Origin: Lysobacteraceae bacterium | Lineage (GTDB): Bacteria; Pseudomonadota; Gammaproteobacteria; Xanthomonadales; Xanthomonadaceae | Reading direction: 5' to 3' | Assembly (NCBI GenBank): GCA_003449515.1 | Contig: DMHI01000026.1 | Span: 1-6,678 of the forward strand | DNA length: 6,678 nucleotides | In this document: positions 5,813 to 6,678 of the stretch, piece by piece | How the letters are laid out: every line of letters begins with the position of its first letter | Numbering within the stretch: position 1 is the stretch's first letter | The notes under the pieces: generated by a model | Databases searched by the model: none | What the model was told of the DNA's origin: nothing | What the model saw: the letters and a program-made list of their open reading frames with translations, nothing else | Position numbers and translations under genes: made by a program

Positions 5813-6678
5813 GTGGCCAGCCTCCTCAAGACCTTCGCCCAGTCCTCGCAGCTCTCCGGTGGTAACGCCGCGTTCATCGAAGAGCTCTACGAGCAGTACC
5901 TCCGCGATCCGGGCTCGGTCGACGCGAAATGGAAGGCCTACTTCGACGGCTTCGGCGGCAACGCCGATGTGCCGCACTCCGATGCGATGGCCCGCGTGCA
6001 AGTCGCCGGCATGCTTGCGGCCAAGGGCCTTGGCGGCGGCGTCGACGAGGAGACCGCGAAGAAGCAGATGGCGGTCAGCAAATTGATCACCGCCTATCGG
6101 TCGCGCGGCCACCTCGGCGCCACGCTCGATCCGCTGGGCATGGCGGCCAAGCCCGAAGCGCCGGACCTCGAGCTCGAGTTCCACGGCCTGTCCAAGGCCG
6201 ACCTCGACACCGAATACCCGATCAACACCTATTTCGGCGCGCCGAAGCTGAAGGTCAAGGATCTGCTCGCCAAGCTGCGCGCCACCTACTCGGGCCCGAT
6301 CGGTGCCGAGTTCATGCACATCAGCGACGCCAAGCAGCGCCACTGGATGCAAGAGCGCCTCGAGAAGGCCGCCGGCACCTTCAGCTTCAGCGCCGAAGAC
6401 AAGCGCCGCATCCTCGAACGCACGACGGCGGCCGAGGGCCTCGAACGCTACCTGCACACCAAGTACGTCGGCCAGAAGCGCTTCTCGCTGGAGGGCGGCG
6501 ACGCGCTGATCCCGGCGATGGACGTGCTGGTGCGCCGCGCCGGCGCGAATGGCGTCAAGGACATGGTGATCGGCATGGCCCACCGTGGCCGCCTCAACGT
6601 GCTCGTGAACACGCTGGGCAAGCCGCCGTCCAAGCTGTTCGCCGAGTTCGAGGGCCGCTTCGAGCACCACGACGACCC
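5813..6678 (+). CDS. sucA: 2-oxoglutarate dehydrogenase E1 component (3' partial)
   Basis: The first 288 residues of SucA are present, roughly 30% of a protein usually near 930-950 aa; the frame runs open to the right edge. SucA is the thiamine-diphosphate E1 subunit of the 2-oxoglutarate dehydrogenase complex, decarboxylating 2-oxoglutarate and passing the succinyl group to the lipoyl arm of SucB. Visible are the N-terminal E2/E3-docking segment SSQLSGGNAAFIEELYEQYL (11-30) with AKWKAYFDGF, AYRSRGHLGATLDPLG (94-109), GAEFMHISDAKQRHWMQERLE (164-184), YLHTKYVGQKRFSLEGGDALIP (213-234) and GMAHRGRLNVLVNTLGK (254-270). H257 is probably the substrate-binding His equivalent to E. coli H260. The start is GTG, because no in-frame ATG, TTG or other GTG exists upstream in the spacer and VASLLKTFAQ fits the family opening. 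The Shine-Dalgarno signal is weak (GAG about 10 nt upstream). The part seen matches E1o rather than pyruvate dehydrogenase E1. Confidence 0.96.
   Translation, partial: MASLLKTFAQSSQLSGGNAAFIEELYEQYLRDPGSVDAKWKAYFDGFGGNADVPHSDAMARVQVAGMLAAKGLGGGVDEETAKKQMAVSKLITAYRSRGHLGATLDPLGMAAKPEAPDLELEFHGLSKADLDTEYPINTYFGAPKLKVKDLLAKLRATYSGPIGAEFMHISDAKQRHWMQERLEKAAGTFSFSAEDKRRILERTTAAEGLERYLHTKYVGQKRFSLEGGDALIPAMDVLVRRAGANGVKDMVIGMAHRGRLNVLVNTLGKPPSKLFAEFEGRFEHHDD

Noticed and set aside
1651..5815. Shared GCCCCGCCA just before the purB and sucA starts as a common translation signal
   Set aside because: It is a single nine-base match in very GC-rich DNA, at slightly different distances from the two start codons. 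Two cases are not enough to claim a motif.

Overview
The window is a GC-rich stretch of ordinary proteobacterial chromosome carrying core-metabolism genes. The gene content and protein details suggest a gammaproteobacterium near the Xanthomonadales (Lysobacteraceae/Rhodanobacteraceae). The clues are an E. coli-type PurB, a RoxA/YcfD-type ribosomal oxygenase, and a SucA N-terminus beginning MASLLKTFAQSSQLSGGNAA. This placement is inference from remembered family sequences. No phage, transposon, CRISPR, tRNA or rRNA is visible.

Layout: bases 8-29 match the 3' end of the Illumina TruSeq read-2 adapter, so the left edge is a library artefact and genomic sequence should be trusted only from about base 30. 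Then come the C-terminal tail of an unrecognised plus-strand gene (30-158), fumC on the minus strand (164-1567), and a 93-bp divergent spacer with a purB promoter candidate and a 5'-UTR hairpin. A probable plus-strand operon follows: purB (1661-3025), roxA (3060-4295) and a two-domain GNAT acetyltransferase (4292-5257, overlapping roxA by 4 bp). A YtrA-type GntR repressor (5284-5679) lies on the minus strand, convergent with the acetyltransferase gene. It is divergent from the truncated start of sucA (5813 to the right edge). The sucA start codon is GTG.

How the genes relate: PurB releases fumarate and FumC hydrates it to malate. SucA consumes 2-oxoglutarate in the TCA cycle, and RoxA uses 2-oxoglutarate as cosubstrate and releases succinate. 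PurB and FumC are homologous members of the fumarase/aspartase superfamily lying back to back. The purB-roxA-GNAT arrangement would co-express purine synthesis with a ribosomal-protein hydroxylase and a probable acetyltransferase.

The most interesting non-coding signal is the 133-bp gntR/sucA spacer. It holds a consensus-like promoter (TTGACA, 17 bp, TGG-TTTATT) whose start point would fall at or next to the gntR ATG, predicting a leaderless mRNA. An inverted repeat GTGTATT-N8-AATACAC covers that promoter's -10 and spacer, as expected for an autoregulatory operator. A second imperfect dyad covers the -35. I found no clear evidence of an undescribed multi-gene system; the rest is well-known housekeeping content.
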